Assembly: GCA_036397095.1 (NCBI GenBank)
Contig: DASWJQ010000098.1
Coordinates: 1-23,025 of the forward strand
Reading direction: 5' to 3'
DNA: 23,025 nt
From: DASWJQ01 sp036397095
GTDB lineage: Bacteria; Chloroflexota; Anaerolineae; Anaerolineales; E44-bin32
The notes under the pieces were generated by a model. The model had not been told where the DNA came from. It ran no database searches and was given only the letters and a program-made list of their open reading frames with translations. This document shows, one piece after another, positions 6,506 through 14,974 of the stretch. Both the position numbers and the translations under genes were made by a program. Positions within the stretch are counted from its first letter, which is position 1; each line of letters starts with the position of its first letter.

Positions 6506-8110
6506 TCACTCGAAGGAAGCGTCAAAAAGCCACACGTCCTCGTCGGCATTCGGCTGCCATTGCAGTTGGGCATCGACGCCCCAGTGGCTGACCTCATTCC
6601 AAAGGAAGATCCACGGCGCTTCTTCGTGCAGGATGTTCAGCAGCTCGCTGAAGATCGCGGCGCGGGCCTCCGGATCGAACTCCGCCTTGGAGGCGGCGAT
6701 CAACTCGTCGGTCTCCGGCGAATTGTAGTACCAGCCGCGCCCACCCGTGTAGACCGTGCCGTTGATAACGTACTCGAGGTCCAGCAGGGGGTCGCCCAGC
6801 CCAAAGAACCAGAAGGCCGTGTACTGGTCGTTGACCCAGCCATCGAAGAAGGTGCCGACGTCCGTCAAATTCAAGTTGACGATGACCCCGACGGCCTCAA
6901 GGTAGCCGGCGATGGCTTCCTGGATTTCCACATCCGAGGCATAGCGGCCGCGGGTGCCGTGCCAGTCGGCCTCGAAGCCGTTGGGATAGCCGGCGTCGGC
7001 CAGCAGCTCAAGCGCCATTTCTGGATCATAGGGATAGGGCTCGATGCTTTCGTCATAGCCGAACGAGGCCACTCCGCCCACGCTCGCCGTCTGGAAAGCC
7101 CAGCCGCCGAGGATGTTTTCGATGATGGCTTCCTTGTCCACGGCGTAGTTTAGCGCCTGGCGGACGCGCACATCATCGAAGGGCGGCTCGAAGGTGTCGA
7201 AGCCGGCAAACATCACGCGCGCCGATGGCACGCTCTCCACGCGGATGTTCGGGTCGCTGTTGAGGCCCTCGACCTCACTAACCGGCGTGTGGAAGATGAT
7301 ATCGGCCTCGCCGGCACGCAGCGCGGCGACGCGCGTCAGCGGATCGGCCACCAAGCGCCAGATCGCCGTGCCGATGCTCGGGGCGCCGCGCCAGTAATCC
7401 TCATTGGCCACCATCGTCAGGTGGTCGTCGCGGACCCATTCGACGAACTCATAGGCGCCGGAGCCGACGGGGTTGACGCCAAACTCCTCGCCGCCGACCT
7501 CCTGATAGTACTCGTCGGGCAGGATCCAGACGGCCGTCATGCGCGCCAGCAGCGGTGCATACGGCTGCTTGGTCGTCACACGCACGGTCGTCTCATCGAC
7601 CAGCTCCACGCTTTCTAGATCGGCCAGGTGCGGCCCCCAACGTGATTCGGTTTCGGGATCGATGATCAGGCCCAGGGTGAAGGCCACATCGGCGGCGTCC
7701 AACGTCTCGCCATTGTGGAACTGGACGCCTTCCCGGATCTTGAACTCCCAGACGGTGTCCGAGGGGTTCTCCCACGACTCGGCGATGCCCGGCTCAACCG
7801 AACCATCGTTGGCCCGGTGAATCAGGGTGTCGAACAAGTTGTCATAGATATTGGTTGAAGTGGCCGTGGTGTCGTAAATCGGATCGAGCGTGCCCGGATC
7901 CGAGCCGTCGAACAGCACGACGATTTCGTCCGGAACTTCGGCCTGCTCCTCCGGCGGCGCCGGCTCTTCGTCCGGCTCCGTCGGTATGGACGTGGGGGCA
8001 GCCGGCTCTTCCGGGCCGGGCGGGCCCTCCGTCGCCGGAGCACAGCCAGCCGCTGTGCCCAGCAGCAGAACCGCCAGCACCATCAGCCGGATTGCTTTGT
8101 TGGTATGCAT
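6506..8110 (-). CDS. ABC transporter solute-binding lipoprotein (SBP family 5, peptide/opine type)
   Basis: A 534-residue lipoprotein. A Lys/Arg n-region and hydrophobic core end in the lipobox TAAGC (Cys23), followed by a linker of about 45 residues rich in Pro, Glu and Thr. The mature domain has the family-5 landmarks DPGTLDPIYDTT, IAESWENP, WEFKIREGVQFHNGE, DAADVAFTL and VRQALNYAVDKEAII. These describe a bilobed receptor for peptides or other compound nitrogenous ligands. ATG 8110 is chosen for its GGAGAG ribosome site and compact signal peptide. It lies between the amidohydrolase genes and the two permease genes, which links uptake to intracellular hydrolysis. The ligand cannot be deduced. 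Confidence 0.93.
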   Translation of the reverse strand: MHTNKAIRLMVLAVLLLGTAAGCAPATEGPPGPEEPAAPTSIPTEPDEEPAPPEEQAEVPDEIVVLFDGSDPGTLDPIYDTTATSTNIYDNLFDTLIHRANDGSVEPGIAESWENPSDTVWEFKIREGVQFHNGETLDAADVAFTLGLIIDPETESRWGPHLADLESVELVDETTVRVTTKQPYAPLLARMTAVWILPDEYYQEVGGEEFGVNPVGSGAYEFVEWVRDDHLTMVANEDYWRGAPSIGTAIWRLVADPLTRVAALRAGEADIIFHTPVSEVEGLNSDPNIRVESVPSARVMFAGFDTFEPPFDDVRVRQALNYAVDKEAIIENILGGWAFQTASVGGVASFGYDESIEPYPYDPEMALELLADAGYPNGFEADWHGTRGRYASDVEIQEAIAGYLEAVGVIVNLNLTDVGTFFDGWVNDQYTAFWFFGLGDPLLDLEYVINGTVYTGGRGWYYNSPETDELIAASKAEFDPEARAAIFSELLNILHEEAPWIFLWNEVSHWGVDAQLQWQPNADEDVWLFDASFE

Positions 8111-8203
8111 CAAGTCTCTCCTCTTAACGAGTGGTTCGAAGCCCAGGTGCAACGCTCCTGGTCGATAGAGATTTGGACGATCACGTCCCTGGCCCCCACG
8201 CGC

Positions 8204-9418
8204 TTACAGGATCGGATCGTCGGCACGGATCATAGCGCCTCCTTTCAGCACGAAGTCCACCTGGCGCACTGCCGCAATGTCCTTCCACGGGTCCTGCTTC
8301 AACACAACCAGATCGGCCAGTTTGCCGGGCTCGATGGTGCCAACCTCGCCTTCCATGCCCACGATTTCTGCGGATACGGAGGTGGCAGCCACGATGCATT
8401 CCCGCGGCGACATGCCGGTTTTGATGAGATCGTCAAGTTCATCGGCGACCAGCGTCGCCGTGTCGGTCCCGACGCCAATCTTGACGCCGGCCTCGTACGC
8501 CTTGCGCACGCTGGCTATCTGCGGCGCGATCCCCTCGCGGTAGACCAACTCATAGAACTCCCGGTTGGCCGGCAGGTGATACTCGGCATAGCCGCGCTTG
8601 CCCGACAGGGTCGGCACGAGCGGGATGTTGTGCATCAGCATCAGGTCGATGGTCTCGTCGTCCAGGAAGGTGCCGTGCTCGATGCAGTCGATGCCGGCCT
8701 CGATGGCATTGCGGATGCCGGCGGTGGCGTCGGCATGCGCAGTGGTGCGCTTGCCGGCGTCGTGGGCCACGTCGACCGCCGCCCGGATTTCGTCAACCGT
8801 CAACTGCGGGTTGCCCGGGTGTTCCTTGGGCATGCCCAGGATGCCGCCCGTGACGATCAACTTGATGAAATCCGCCCCGTCACGCAACTGCTCGCGGGTT
8901 GCTTTGCGCACTTCGTCGGGACCGTCGGCCTGGCGGCCGATGTAGTAGCCGTGACCACCGGTCATCACGATTGGGCGTACGGCGACCTTCAAGCGCGGCC
9001 CAGTGACCAGCCCCTGGTTGATGGCCCGCTTGAGGCTCACCATCAGGTTGCTGCGGCTACCTACGTTGCGGATGGTGGTCACACCCGACCGCAGCGAATC
9101 CAACCCGTGCCGGGCCGCCGAAAGCACCAGGTAGTTGTCGTTCTGGCGCTCGATGTCGCGCGAGTGCTGGTCGTATGTCCAGCCGGGCCGGACGTTGCGA
9201 ATGTCCTTGCGATAGACGTGGTCGTGCAGGTTGAACATGCCCGGAATGATGAATCTGCCCTTGACATCCAGCACCTGGTCGGCGGCCCAGTTGGCGGGCA
9301 CGGCCTCTGCCCGGCCGACGCCTGCGATACGCTCGCCGTCAATCAGGACGGCGGCGTTCGGTTGGGCATCGCCGGCGGAACCGTCGATCAGGGTGGCTCC
9401 CGTCAGTAGCGTTCGCAT
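8204..9418 (-). CDS. Metal-dependent amidohydrolase (COG1228-like), copy 1
   Basis: A 404-residue TIM-barrel hydrolase of the amidohydrolase superfamily. Metal ligands are visible: the NLHDH motif (H65, H67), carboxylated Lys in DFIKLIVTGG (K186), H228 in TTAHAD, H248 in CIEHGTF and D319 in GVGTDT. The arrangement and the long GGHG segment match the imidazolonepropionase/Xaa-Pro dipeptidase (prolidase-like) subgroup, which contains cytoplasmic dipeptidases. ATG 9418 follows GGAGCAAAG. It is a diverged paralogue of the next upstream gene, from which it is separated by 33 bases. The likely role is cleavage of an imported peptide or N-acyl compound; the exact substrate is unknown. Confidence 0.9.
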   Translation of the reverse strand: MRTLLTGATLIDGSAGDAQPNAAVLIDGERIAGVGRAEAVPANWAADQVLDVKGRFIIPGMFNLHDHVYRKDIRNVRPGWTYDQHSRDIERQNDNYLVLSAARHGLDSLRSGVTTIRNVGSRSNLMVSLKRAINQGLVTGPRLKVAVRPIVMTGGHGYYIGRQADGPDEVRKATREQLRDGADFIKLIVTGGILGMPKEHPGNPQLTVDEIRAAVDVAHDAGKRTTAHADATAGIRNAIEAGIDCIEHGTFLDDETIDLMLMHNIPLVPTLSGKRGYAEYHLPANREFYELVYREGIAPQIASVRKAYEAGVKIGVGTDTATLVADELDDLIKTGMSPRECIVAATSVSAEIVGMEGEVGTIEPGKLADLVVLKQDPWKDIAAVRQVDFVLKGGAMIRADDPIL

Positions 9419-9451
9419 CTTTGCTCCGTCTCTTGTCTTGGCCACAGGAAC

Positions 9452-10660
9452 CTAATGAACGATCTGGCCCTCGAACAACACCCCATCCTTCAGCACCCAT
9501 TTCACGTCATAGAAGGCCCGAATGTCGTCCAACGGGCTCGACCCCAGCACGGCCACATCGGCCGCCTTGCCGGGCTCGAGTGTTCCGATCCGGTCCAGCA
9601 AGCCCAGCGCTTTGGCTGAGTTTTGGGTGGCGGCGACCAGGCAATCCATGGCGCTCATGCCCAGCTCGGCCAGCAGTTCAATCTCCTCAGCGACGATGCC
9701 GGCGCTGTCAGTGCCGACGCCGATGGTCACGCCGGCTTCGATCGCCCTGCGTACGTTGGCTCTGCCGGGTTCAATGGCATGCTCGACGAGCACATCGGCC
9801 AGCTCGACATTGCCGGCCTCCCGCTCGTACATCGTGTAGCGCCAGATCCCCGAGAGGGTCGGGTCGAGTACAACCTCGTGCTCAAGAAACATTTCAATGG
9901 CCTCGTCATCGAGGAAGGAGCCATGTTCGATGCAGTCAATGCCGGCCCGGATGGCGTTCTTGATGCCACGGGCCGCGTGCGCGTGGGCCGTCACCTTTCG
10001 GTTCACCTTGTGGGCTTCCTCAATGGCCGCCCGCATCTCGGCTTCGCTAAGCTCGACATTCCCTGGGTCTTCGTCGGGGAAATTCAAAATGCCGCCGGTG
10101 GCCATCAGCTTGAGGAAGTCGGCGCCGGCCCGCAGCTGCTCGCGGGCCGCCTTGCGCACCTCATCGACACCGTCAACCTCACGGTGGCTGGCGCCGTGGC
10201 CGCCCGTCATGGAAATCGAGTTGCCGGCCACCAGCAGGCGCGGCCCGGGCAGCACGCCTTCTTCGATCGAGCGCCGCAGATCGACCATCATGTGGCTGCG
10301 GCAGCCCACGTCGCGTACGGTGGTCACACCGCTCCTCAGCTGGATCAGTTGGTTGTGCGCTGCCTGCAGGACCAGGAACGAGTCCGCCTCGCTTTCGATT
10401 TCCCTGGAGTGCAGGCGGTACGACCAGCTCGGGCGCGGGTAGCGGATCATGCGCCGATGCAGGTGGTCGTGCAGGTTGATCAGCCCCGGGATGATCGTCC
10501 CCCCCTCAACATCCAGGGTCTGGTGGCCATTAACCACGCCAATATCATTCTCCGTCCCTACAGCTACAATCTGTTTGTCTTCGATCAGGACCGCTCCCTG
10601 GGCAATGGGCTCGGCCCCCGTTCCGTCCAACAGCGTGCCCCCGCGGATTAGTAGGCCCAC
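9452..10660 (-). CDS. Metal-dependent amidohydrolase (COG1228-like), copy 2
   Basis: A 402-residue amidohydrolase with all metal-site residues: H64 and H66 in NLHDH, K184 in DFLKLMATGG, H226/H228 in TAHAHA, H246 in CIEHGSF and D318 in GVGTDSAG. It shares the layout of the downstream copy but differs widely in sequence, which suggests an old duplication with different specificities. The start is GTG at 10660, eight or nine bases after AAGGAGGAG. It begins 18 bases after the DapA-family gene and is therefore in the same operon. Prolidase-like or other cyclic-amide hydrolase activity is inferred from the family. Confidence 0.9.
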   Translation of the reverse strand: MGLLIRGGTLLDGTGAEPIAQGAVLIEDKQIVAVGTENDIGVVNGHQTLDVEGGTIIPGLINLHDHLHRRMIRYPRPSWSYRLHSREIESEADSFLVLQAAHNQLIQLRSGVTTVRDVGCRSHMMVDLRRSIEEGVLPGPRLLVAGNSISMTGGHGASHREVDGVDEVRKAAREQLRAGADFLKLMATGGILNFPDEDPGNVELSEAEMRAAIEEAHKVNRKVTAHAHAARGIKNAIRAGIDCIEHGSFLDDEAIEMFLEHEVVLDPTLSGIWRYTMYEREAGNVELADVLVEHAIEPGRANVRRAIEAGVTIGVGTDSAGIVAEEIELLAELGMSAMDCLVAATQNSAKALGLLDRIGTLEPGKAADVAVLGSSPLDDIRAFYDVKWVLKDGVLFEGQIVH

Positions 10661-10678
10661 GAAAACACTCCTCCTTGG

Positions 10679-11605
10679 CTAGTCGGCCGCCGGCGTCTGC
10701 GACAGGCGGTCTTCAGCGATGGCGAACTCGTACGCGCCCCGCAGTTCCTCGATGCGCACGTCATCCAGCCCTGGCAGGGGGTGGCGCGTGGCGGGCGAGG
10801 CGATCACGCCCTTCCAGTGGAGCACCTGCTTAAGACACTGTATGAACTCGTTGCGGGCCGGGAAGGTCATGGTGACCAGGGGGTTGACCCGGCTGTAAAA
10901 GATCCGCCGCGCCCCCTCTCGGTCGCCGCTGGTATAGGCTTCGAAGACGGCGCTGACATCGGCCGGCGCGGCGTTGGCCGCACCCGAGATCATGCCGACG
11001 GCACCGTTGCCCAGCATCGCCAGCACGGTTTCTTCCTTGCCCGCCAGCGGCTGAATTCGCCCGCCCAGCCCCTTGAGCAGCGTCTTGACCTTCACCGGGT
11101 CGTGGACGGACACCTTGGCGTAGCGAACGTTGTCGGACTCGTCGATCAGCCGCTGCCAGACGGCCAGCGATACCTCGATGCCGCCGCCGCCGTCGTAGAC
11201 CATGACCGGTAGGTCGACAGCTTGCGCTACTTCGATGTAGTAGCCGGCCAACCCGACACCTGACAGCGGAAAGGCCGACGGCGGAGGTGGGACCAGCACG
11301 TAATCGGCCCCGACTTCCATGGCGTGCTTGCCGAGCTCGATCGAGGTTTGGGTGCCGGCGTAGCCGATCATGACGCCCACCGGGACGCCGCCGTTCACCC
11401 AGCGCAGCACGCGTTCGGCGATGTGCATGCGCTCGGCGACCTCCAGGTTGAAGCCCTCACCGGTCGTGCCCACCACCAGCAGGCCGTGAACGTTCTCGGC
11501 AAGCAGGTGCGCAACCAGCCGTTCCAGGCTCGGTTCGTCAATGCGCCCATCATCGGTAAAGGGCGTAACCATGGCGCAGTGGTTGCCCCTAATCGCAGTC
11601 TTCAT
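10679..11605 (-). CDS. DapA (dihydrodipicolinate synthase/N-acetylneuraminate lyase) family protein
   Basis: A 308-residue class I aldolase-like TIM barrel. GTTGEG (46-51) is the pyruvate/keto-acid carboxylate site, Tyr137 the proton relay and Lys164 (YAKVS) the Schiff-base lysine. The usual YNxP sequence after the tyrosine is replaced by YDGGGG, and the Lys motif is AKVSV rather than KDSSG. It is therefore probably not a housekeeping dihydrodipicolinate synthase. Family members include lyases and the deaminase acting on pyrroline-4-hydroxy-2-carboxylate in hydroxyproline breakdown. That role would fit its place directly beside a three-subunit amine dehydrogenase, but it is an inference. ATG 11605 follows AGGAGGGAG. 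Confidence 0.87.
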   Translation of the reverse strand: MKTAIRGNHCAMVTPFTDDGRIDEPSLERLVAHLLAENVHGLLVVGTTGEGFNLEVAERMHIAERVLRWVNGGVPVGVMIGYAGTQTSIELGKHAMEVGADYVLVPPPPSAFPLSGVGLAGYYIEVAQAVDLPVMVYDGGGGIEVSLAVWQRLIDESDNVRYAKVSVHDPVKVKTLLKGLGGRIQPLAGKEETVLAMLGNGAVGMISGAANAAPADVSAVFEAYTSGDREGARRIFYSRVNPLVTMTFPARNEFIQCLKQVLHWKGVIASPATRHPLPGLDDVRIEELRGAYEFAIAEDRLSQTPAAD

Positions 11606-11639
11606 GCTTGCTCCCTCCTGGCCCTTATCACTGCCGCCG

Positions 11640-12380
11640 CTAGAGCGGCCGGATGGCGAGGTCGGCGATACGTGTCCTTGGCCCGGTGGCTACCACCGCC
11701 AGGATTGACTCGGCCACAGCCTCGGGGCTCAAGGCCATCTGTGGATCGGGCCGCGGCACGTCGGGCGGGTAGTGGCCGGTGAAACCGGTCGCCACCTCGC
11801 CGGGCAGCACCGCCGTCACCTTGATCCCGAATTCGGATACCTCCAGCGCCAGCGCTTCGCTGAATCCCATCACACCGAACTTGGAGGCCGAATAGGCCGC
11901 CCGGTTCTTGAGCCCGCGCCGACCTGCCCCGGATGACAGGTTGACAATGTGGCCGACTGCCTGGCGGCGCATGATCGGGATGACCGCCCGTGCAAACAGG
12001 AAGACGCCACGCAGGTTGACAGCCATCAGTCGGTCCCAGCGCTCCAGGCTATAGCTTTCAACCGGGCACCAGTCACCGATGGCAGCGTTGTTGACCAAGA
12101 TATCAACCCGCCCCAGCTCTTCCAGCGTGTGGCGCACGGCCCGTTCGACCTGGCGCTCGTCGGAAACGTCGGCCGGGACGACCAGCGCCCGGCCATTGCC
12201 GTCGGCGGCCTCCAGGGCTGCCCGGCGCAGTTCGTCTTCGCTGCGGGCGACGAGAGCCACCTGCATCCCGCTTCGGAGCAGAAGCTGGGCCGTCGCCCGG
12301 CCGATGCCCCGTCCGGCGCCGGTGACAATGGCCACCTTGCCTGCCACCATGGAAGTGGTCCCATTCGCCGCCGACGCCAT
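11640..12380 (-). CDS. Short-chain dehydrogenase/reductase (SDR)
   Basis: A 246-residue classical SDR. The cofactor loop TGAGRGIG is at 20-27, NNA at 97-99, the catalytic Ser in NLSSG (149/150), and YSASK supplies Tyr163 and Lys167. A basic residue pattern after strand 2 (VARSEDELRR) suggests NADP preference, though this is not certain. The ATG at 12380 directly follows the TGA of the DAO-type gene (TGAATG), giving tight translational coupling; an in-frame ATG ten codons later is an alternative start. It would oxidise or reduce an alcohol/carbonyl intermediate of the pathway in the cytoplasm. Confidence 0.9.
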   Translation of the reverse strand: MASAANGTTSMVAGKVAIVTGAGRGIGRATAQLLLRSGMQVALVARSEDELRRAALEAADGNGRALVVPADVSDERQVERAVRHTLEELGRVDILVNNAAIGDWCPVESYSLERWDRLMAVNLRGVFLFARAVIPIMRRQAVGHIVNLSSGAGRRGLKNRAAYSASKFGVMGFSEALALEVSEFGIKVTAVLPGEVATGFTGHYPPDVPRPDPQMALSPEAVAESILAVVATGPRTRIADLAIRPL

Positions 12381-13532
12381 TCAGGCACCCACGACCGTGA
12401 AGCGGTTTAGGTTCAGGCCGTTGATCGGCACCCGCGTCCCTCCGACTGTGATCAGCTCGGTCAGCGCCTCGCCCATGGCTGGGCCCAAGGCGAATCCGTG
12501 GCCCGATCCGGGGCCGGCCAGGTAGAAGCCGGGGATGGCGTCGACCGGCCCGAAGATAATGACGTTGTCCGGCGGGTGGCCGTCGACCCCGACCCAGGCG
12601 CGCCGCAGCTGAATGTGGCGCAGGTGGGGGAATAGGCGAACGAAATCGCGGGCACTTCCCATCACGCCTTCGGGGACCGTCGCCCGCGCCATCGACTCGA
12701 GGCTGCCCTGTCCGGTCCAGGCCCCACTGATCAACAACTGGCCCGGCTTGAGCTGCTTCAGGTTCAGGTTGCGCCAGTTGCCGCTGGCTTTGGATACATG
12801 GGCCCAGGTCAGAACCGGGCGCAGGAACGGCGCCAGCGGTTCGGTCACCATCGACTGCCAATAGCGGGGCTCCAGGGGGACTTCGACGTTGACCATGCGC
12901 GCCACGCGCCCTACCCAGGCCCCGGCACTGTTGATCACGTTGGCGGCGCTGACCGAGCCGGCGGCGGTGCGCAGGGCAAAGCCGCCGCCCGGCGCCGGCT
13001 GGATCGACGTCACTTTGGTGCCCACCTGGATCGAGGCCCCGTGCCGCACGGCGGCGCGGGCGAACGCCGGGCAGACAAGCTGCGGGTTGGCATGGCCATC
13101 GCTCGGGCAGTAGGAGGCCCCGACGATCTCCAGCGAGAGGTCGGGCACCAGTTCGAGGACGTCGCGCCGATCGAGCAGAATGATGTCCTCCAGGCCAAGC
13201 GCCTGCTGCTCGGCGACCGACCGCCTCAGGTCCTCGAACTCGGACTCGTTCGAGGCGAAGCGTAGGTGGCCTCCGCGCACGTATTCGAGGTCGAAGTCGA
13301 GTTCGTCGCCCAGCGTCTGCCACATCTCGATGGCGCGGATCGCCAGCGGCATCTCGGCCGAGTCCCGCCCGTGCTGGCGCACGCCGCCGGCGTTGACGCC
13401 GGAGGCCTCCTGGCCGACCTGAGGCGCCTTCTCGAACAGAGTGACGGACAGGCCGGACCTGGCCAGGTAGTAGGCGCTGGCACAGCCAACCACTCCGCCC
13501 CCGATGATGACGACGTCGGCAGAGGCCCTCAT
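12381..13532 (-). CDS. FAD-dependent amine dehydrogenase beta subunit (DAO family, HcnC/OoxB/LhpB-like)
   Basis: A 383-residue DAO-fold flavoprotein. The dinucleotide motif GGGVVG is at 11-16, followed by the Glu of FEKAPQVGQEASGVNAGGVR typical of sarcosine/glycine-oxidase relatives. The C-terminal GPVDAIPGFYLAGPGSGHGFALGPAMGEALTELI is the second FAD-binding signature. The start is ATG 13532, which overlaps the stop of the alpha gene by four bases (ATGA) and has GGAGG. With the alpha and gamma genes it would make a heteromeric enzyme oxidising a C-N bond of an opine, D-hydroxyproline or similar secondary amine. Which of these it is cannot be decided from sequence alone. Confidence 0.9.
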   Translation of the reverse strand: MRASADVVIIGGGVVGCASAYYLARSGLSVTLFEKAPQVGQEASGVNAGGVRQHGRDSAEMPLAIRAIEMWQTLGDELDFDLEYVRGGHLRFASNESEFEDLRRSVAEQQALGLEDIILLDRRDVLELVPDLSLEIVGASYCPSDGHANPQLVCPAFARAAVRHGASIQVGTKVTSIQPAPGGGFALRTAAGSVSAANVINSAGAWVGRVARMVNVEVPLEPRYWQSMVTEPLAPFLRPVLTWAHVSKASGNWRNLNLKQLKPGQLLISGAWTGQGSLESMARATVPEGVMGSARDFVRLFPHLRHIQLRRAWVGVDGHPPDNVIIFGPVDAIPGFYLAGPGSGHGFALGPAMGEALTELITVGGTRVPINGLNLNRFTVVGA

Positions 13533-14974
13533 GCCGCCTCCCCCTGCTCTTGGGCCTGCACGGTCTCCGCCAGCTCGGCCAGCGTGTGCATGGAGATCGG
13601 CTTGAGCGGCGGGCGGGCGCTGTAGTCCTGGGCCCGCCAGCGGTCGGCGTCCAGCTCCTGGGCGAGCATGCCAAGGATGGTCGGGAAGCACAGCTTGCCC
13701 TGGCACGGCCCCATACCGGCCCGACTCAACCGCTTGACGGCGTCAAGCTCGACCGATACCTGGGCCTCCATGCTGGCCACGATCGCTTCCCTTGTCACGC
13801 CCTCACAGCGGCAAATCACCGTGCCCGCGTCGGCCCAAGCCGTCCGGCCGGGGTGGAAGGCGTAGATCTCGGACAGCAGTTGGCCGTACCAGGCGCTGGC
13901 CCGCAGCTGGCGCTGCAGCCTGCCGATGCGCTCACGGGCTTCCGTCTCGAGAATCCGGTCCAGGCGCAGGGCGGCGTCAGTGCCGGCCAGCTCCCCCTGC
14001 AGCAGATTCTTAGGCAGGTAGCCGATGCCGCCGCAGTCTCCGGCGGCGTAGATCCCGGACTGGCTGGTGCGCTGAAGGCTATCCACCACCGGCAGCCAGT
14101 GGTGGGTTCGCCGGTCGAGGCGGTGCTGGCAGCCGGCCAAGTGGGTCAAGTCGGTGGCGGGGGTGAAACCAATGTTGACGGCCAACACGTCGACGGCCAG
14201 CTCCAGCTCGCTGCCGGCCCGAATCTGGTACATGTTATCGAGCCGGGCGATAACCGCCGCCTCGACCCGCTCCTCGCCAAGCGCCCGGACGGCGGCACGT
14301 CGGTACAGCAGCGGGATTCCCCGGCGGCGCAGGCGGCCCAGGTAGCCCAGCCCTTCCCTGGCTAGCGCCGGCAGGCGTGCCAGACGCAGGCCCCAGCGGA
14401 TCCAATCGGCGCGCGACGCCGAATCGGCCACCGCCACAATCTCAACCCCGTCGGCCGCCAGTTGGTCGGCTGCCAGGTACAAGAAGGGCCCGGTACCGCT
14501 CAAGAGCACCCTGCCCCGGGGGACCAAGCCCTGTCGCTTGCGCAGTTGCTGCAGGCCGCCGACCGTCATGACACCGGGCAGCGTCCAGCCGGGGAAGGCC
14601 AGCGGTGTTTCGTAGGCACCGCTGGCAATCACCAGGTATTGGGCTTCGATTAGGGGGTGTTCGGGGTGATCCGTCGCCACCAGGCGGTCGTCAAACAACC
14701 CCCAGACGGTGGTCCCCGCCAGGTGGGTCAGGGGCTGCTCGGCATAGACTCGGGTCAGCCGGGCCAGCCGGTCGTCATACGGCCCGGGGTGGACAGCAGC
14801 CCCTGCAGCCGCCGTGGCGGCAGGGGCGCCCCCAACCCGGCCGCCGGGGCGCGGCGCCTCGTCGATGACCACGACCTCGGCCCCTGCACTGGCAGCCGCC
14901 ACGGCCGCGCTCATCCCGGCCGGACCGGCGCCGATGATGACCACTTCCGCCGATTCCCGTCGGACCCGGCTCAC
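13529..14974 (-). CDS. FAD/NAD-linked amine dehydrogenase alpha subunit with BFD-type cysteine cluster (HcnB/OoxA/LhpE-like)
   Basis: A 481-residue flavoprotein. GAGPAG at 15-20 binds FAD, and LLSGTGPFLYLAA is a second nucleotide-binding loop. GIYAAGDCGGIG closes the disulfide-reductase-type fold. The C-terminal domain has Cys388-x-Cys390 (VICRCEGVT) and Cys424-x4-Cys429 (GPCQGKLC), a bacterioferritin-ferredoxin-like [2Fe-2S] site. This composition defines the alpha subunits of hydrogen cyanide synthase, opine oxidases and D-hydroxyproline dehydrogenase. The start is GTG at 14974, overlapping the stop of the gamma gene (GTGA). Hydrogen cyanide synthase itself is less likely given the catabolic neighbours. 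Confidence 0.92.
   Translation of the reverse strand: MSRVRRESAEVVIIGAGPAGMSAAVAAASAGAEVVVIDEAPRPGGRVGGAPAATAAAGAAVHPGPYDDRLARLTRVYAEQPLTHLAGTTVWGLFDDRLVATDHPEHPLIEAQYLVIASGAYETPLAFPGWTLPGVMTVGGLQQLRKRQGLVPRGRVLLSGTGPFLYLAADQLAADGVEIVAVADSASRADWIRWGLRLARLPALAREGLGYLGRLRRRGIPLLYRRAAVRALGEERVEAAVIARLDNMYQIRAGSELELAVDVLAVNIGFTPATDLTHLAGCQHRLDRRTHHWLPVVDSLQRTSQSGIYAAGDCGGIGYLPKNLLQGELAGTDAALRLDRILETEARERIGRLQRQLRASAWYGQLLSEIYAFHPGRTAWADAGTVICRCEGVTREAIVASMEAQVSVELDAVKRLSRAGMGPCQGKLCFPTILGMLAQELDADRWRAQDYSARPPLKPISMHTLAELAETVQAQEQGEAA

Noticed and set aside
8105..10651. Two long plus-strand frames (434 and 342 codons) over the amidohydrolase genes
   Set aside because: The opposite strand carries complete metal-site motifs and good ribosome sites; the plus frames have none and are rich in mirrored codon artefacts.
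12103..13674. A 523-codon minus-strand frame across the DAO and SDR genes
   Set aside because: It is the alternative frame of two well-supported genes and encodes a low-complexity Arg/Gly/Pro-rich product.
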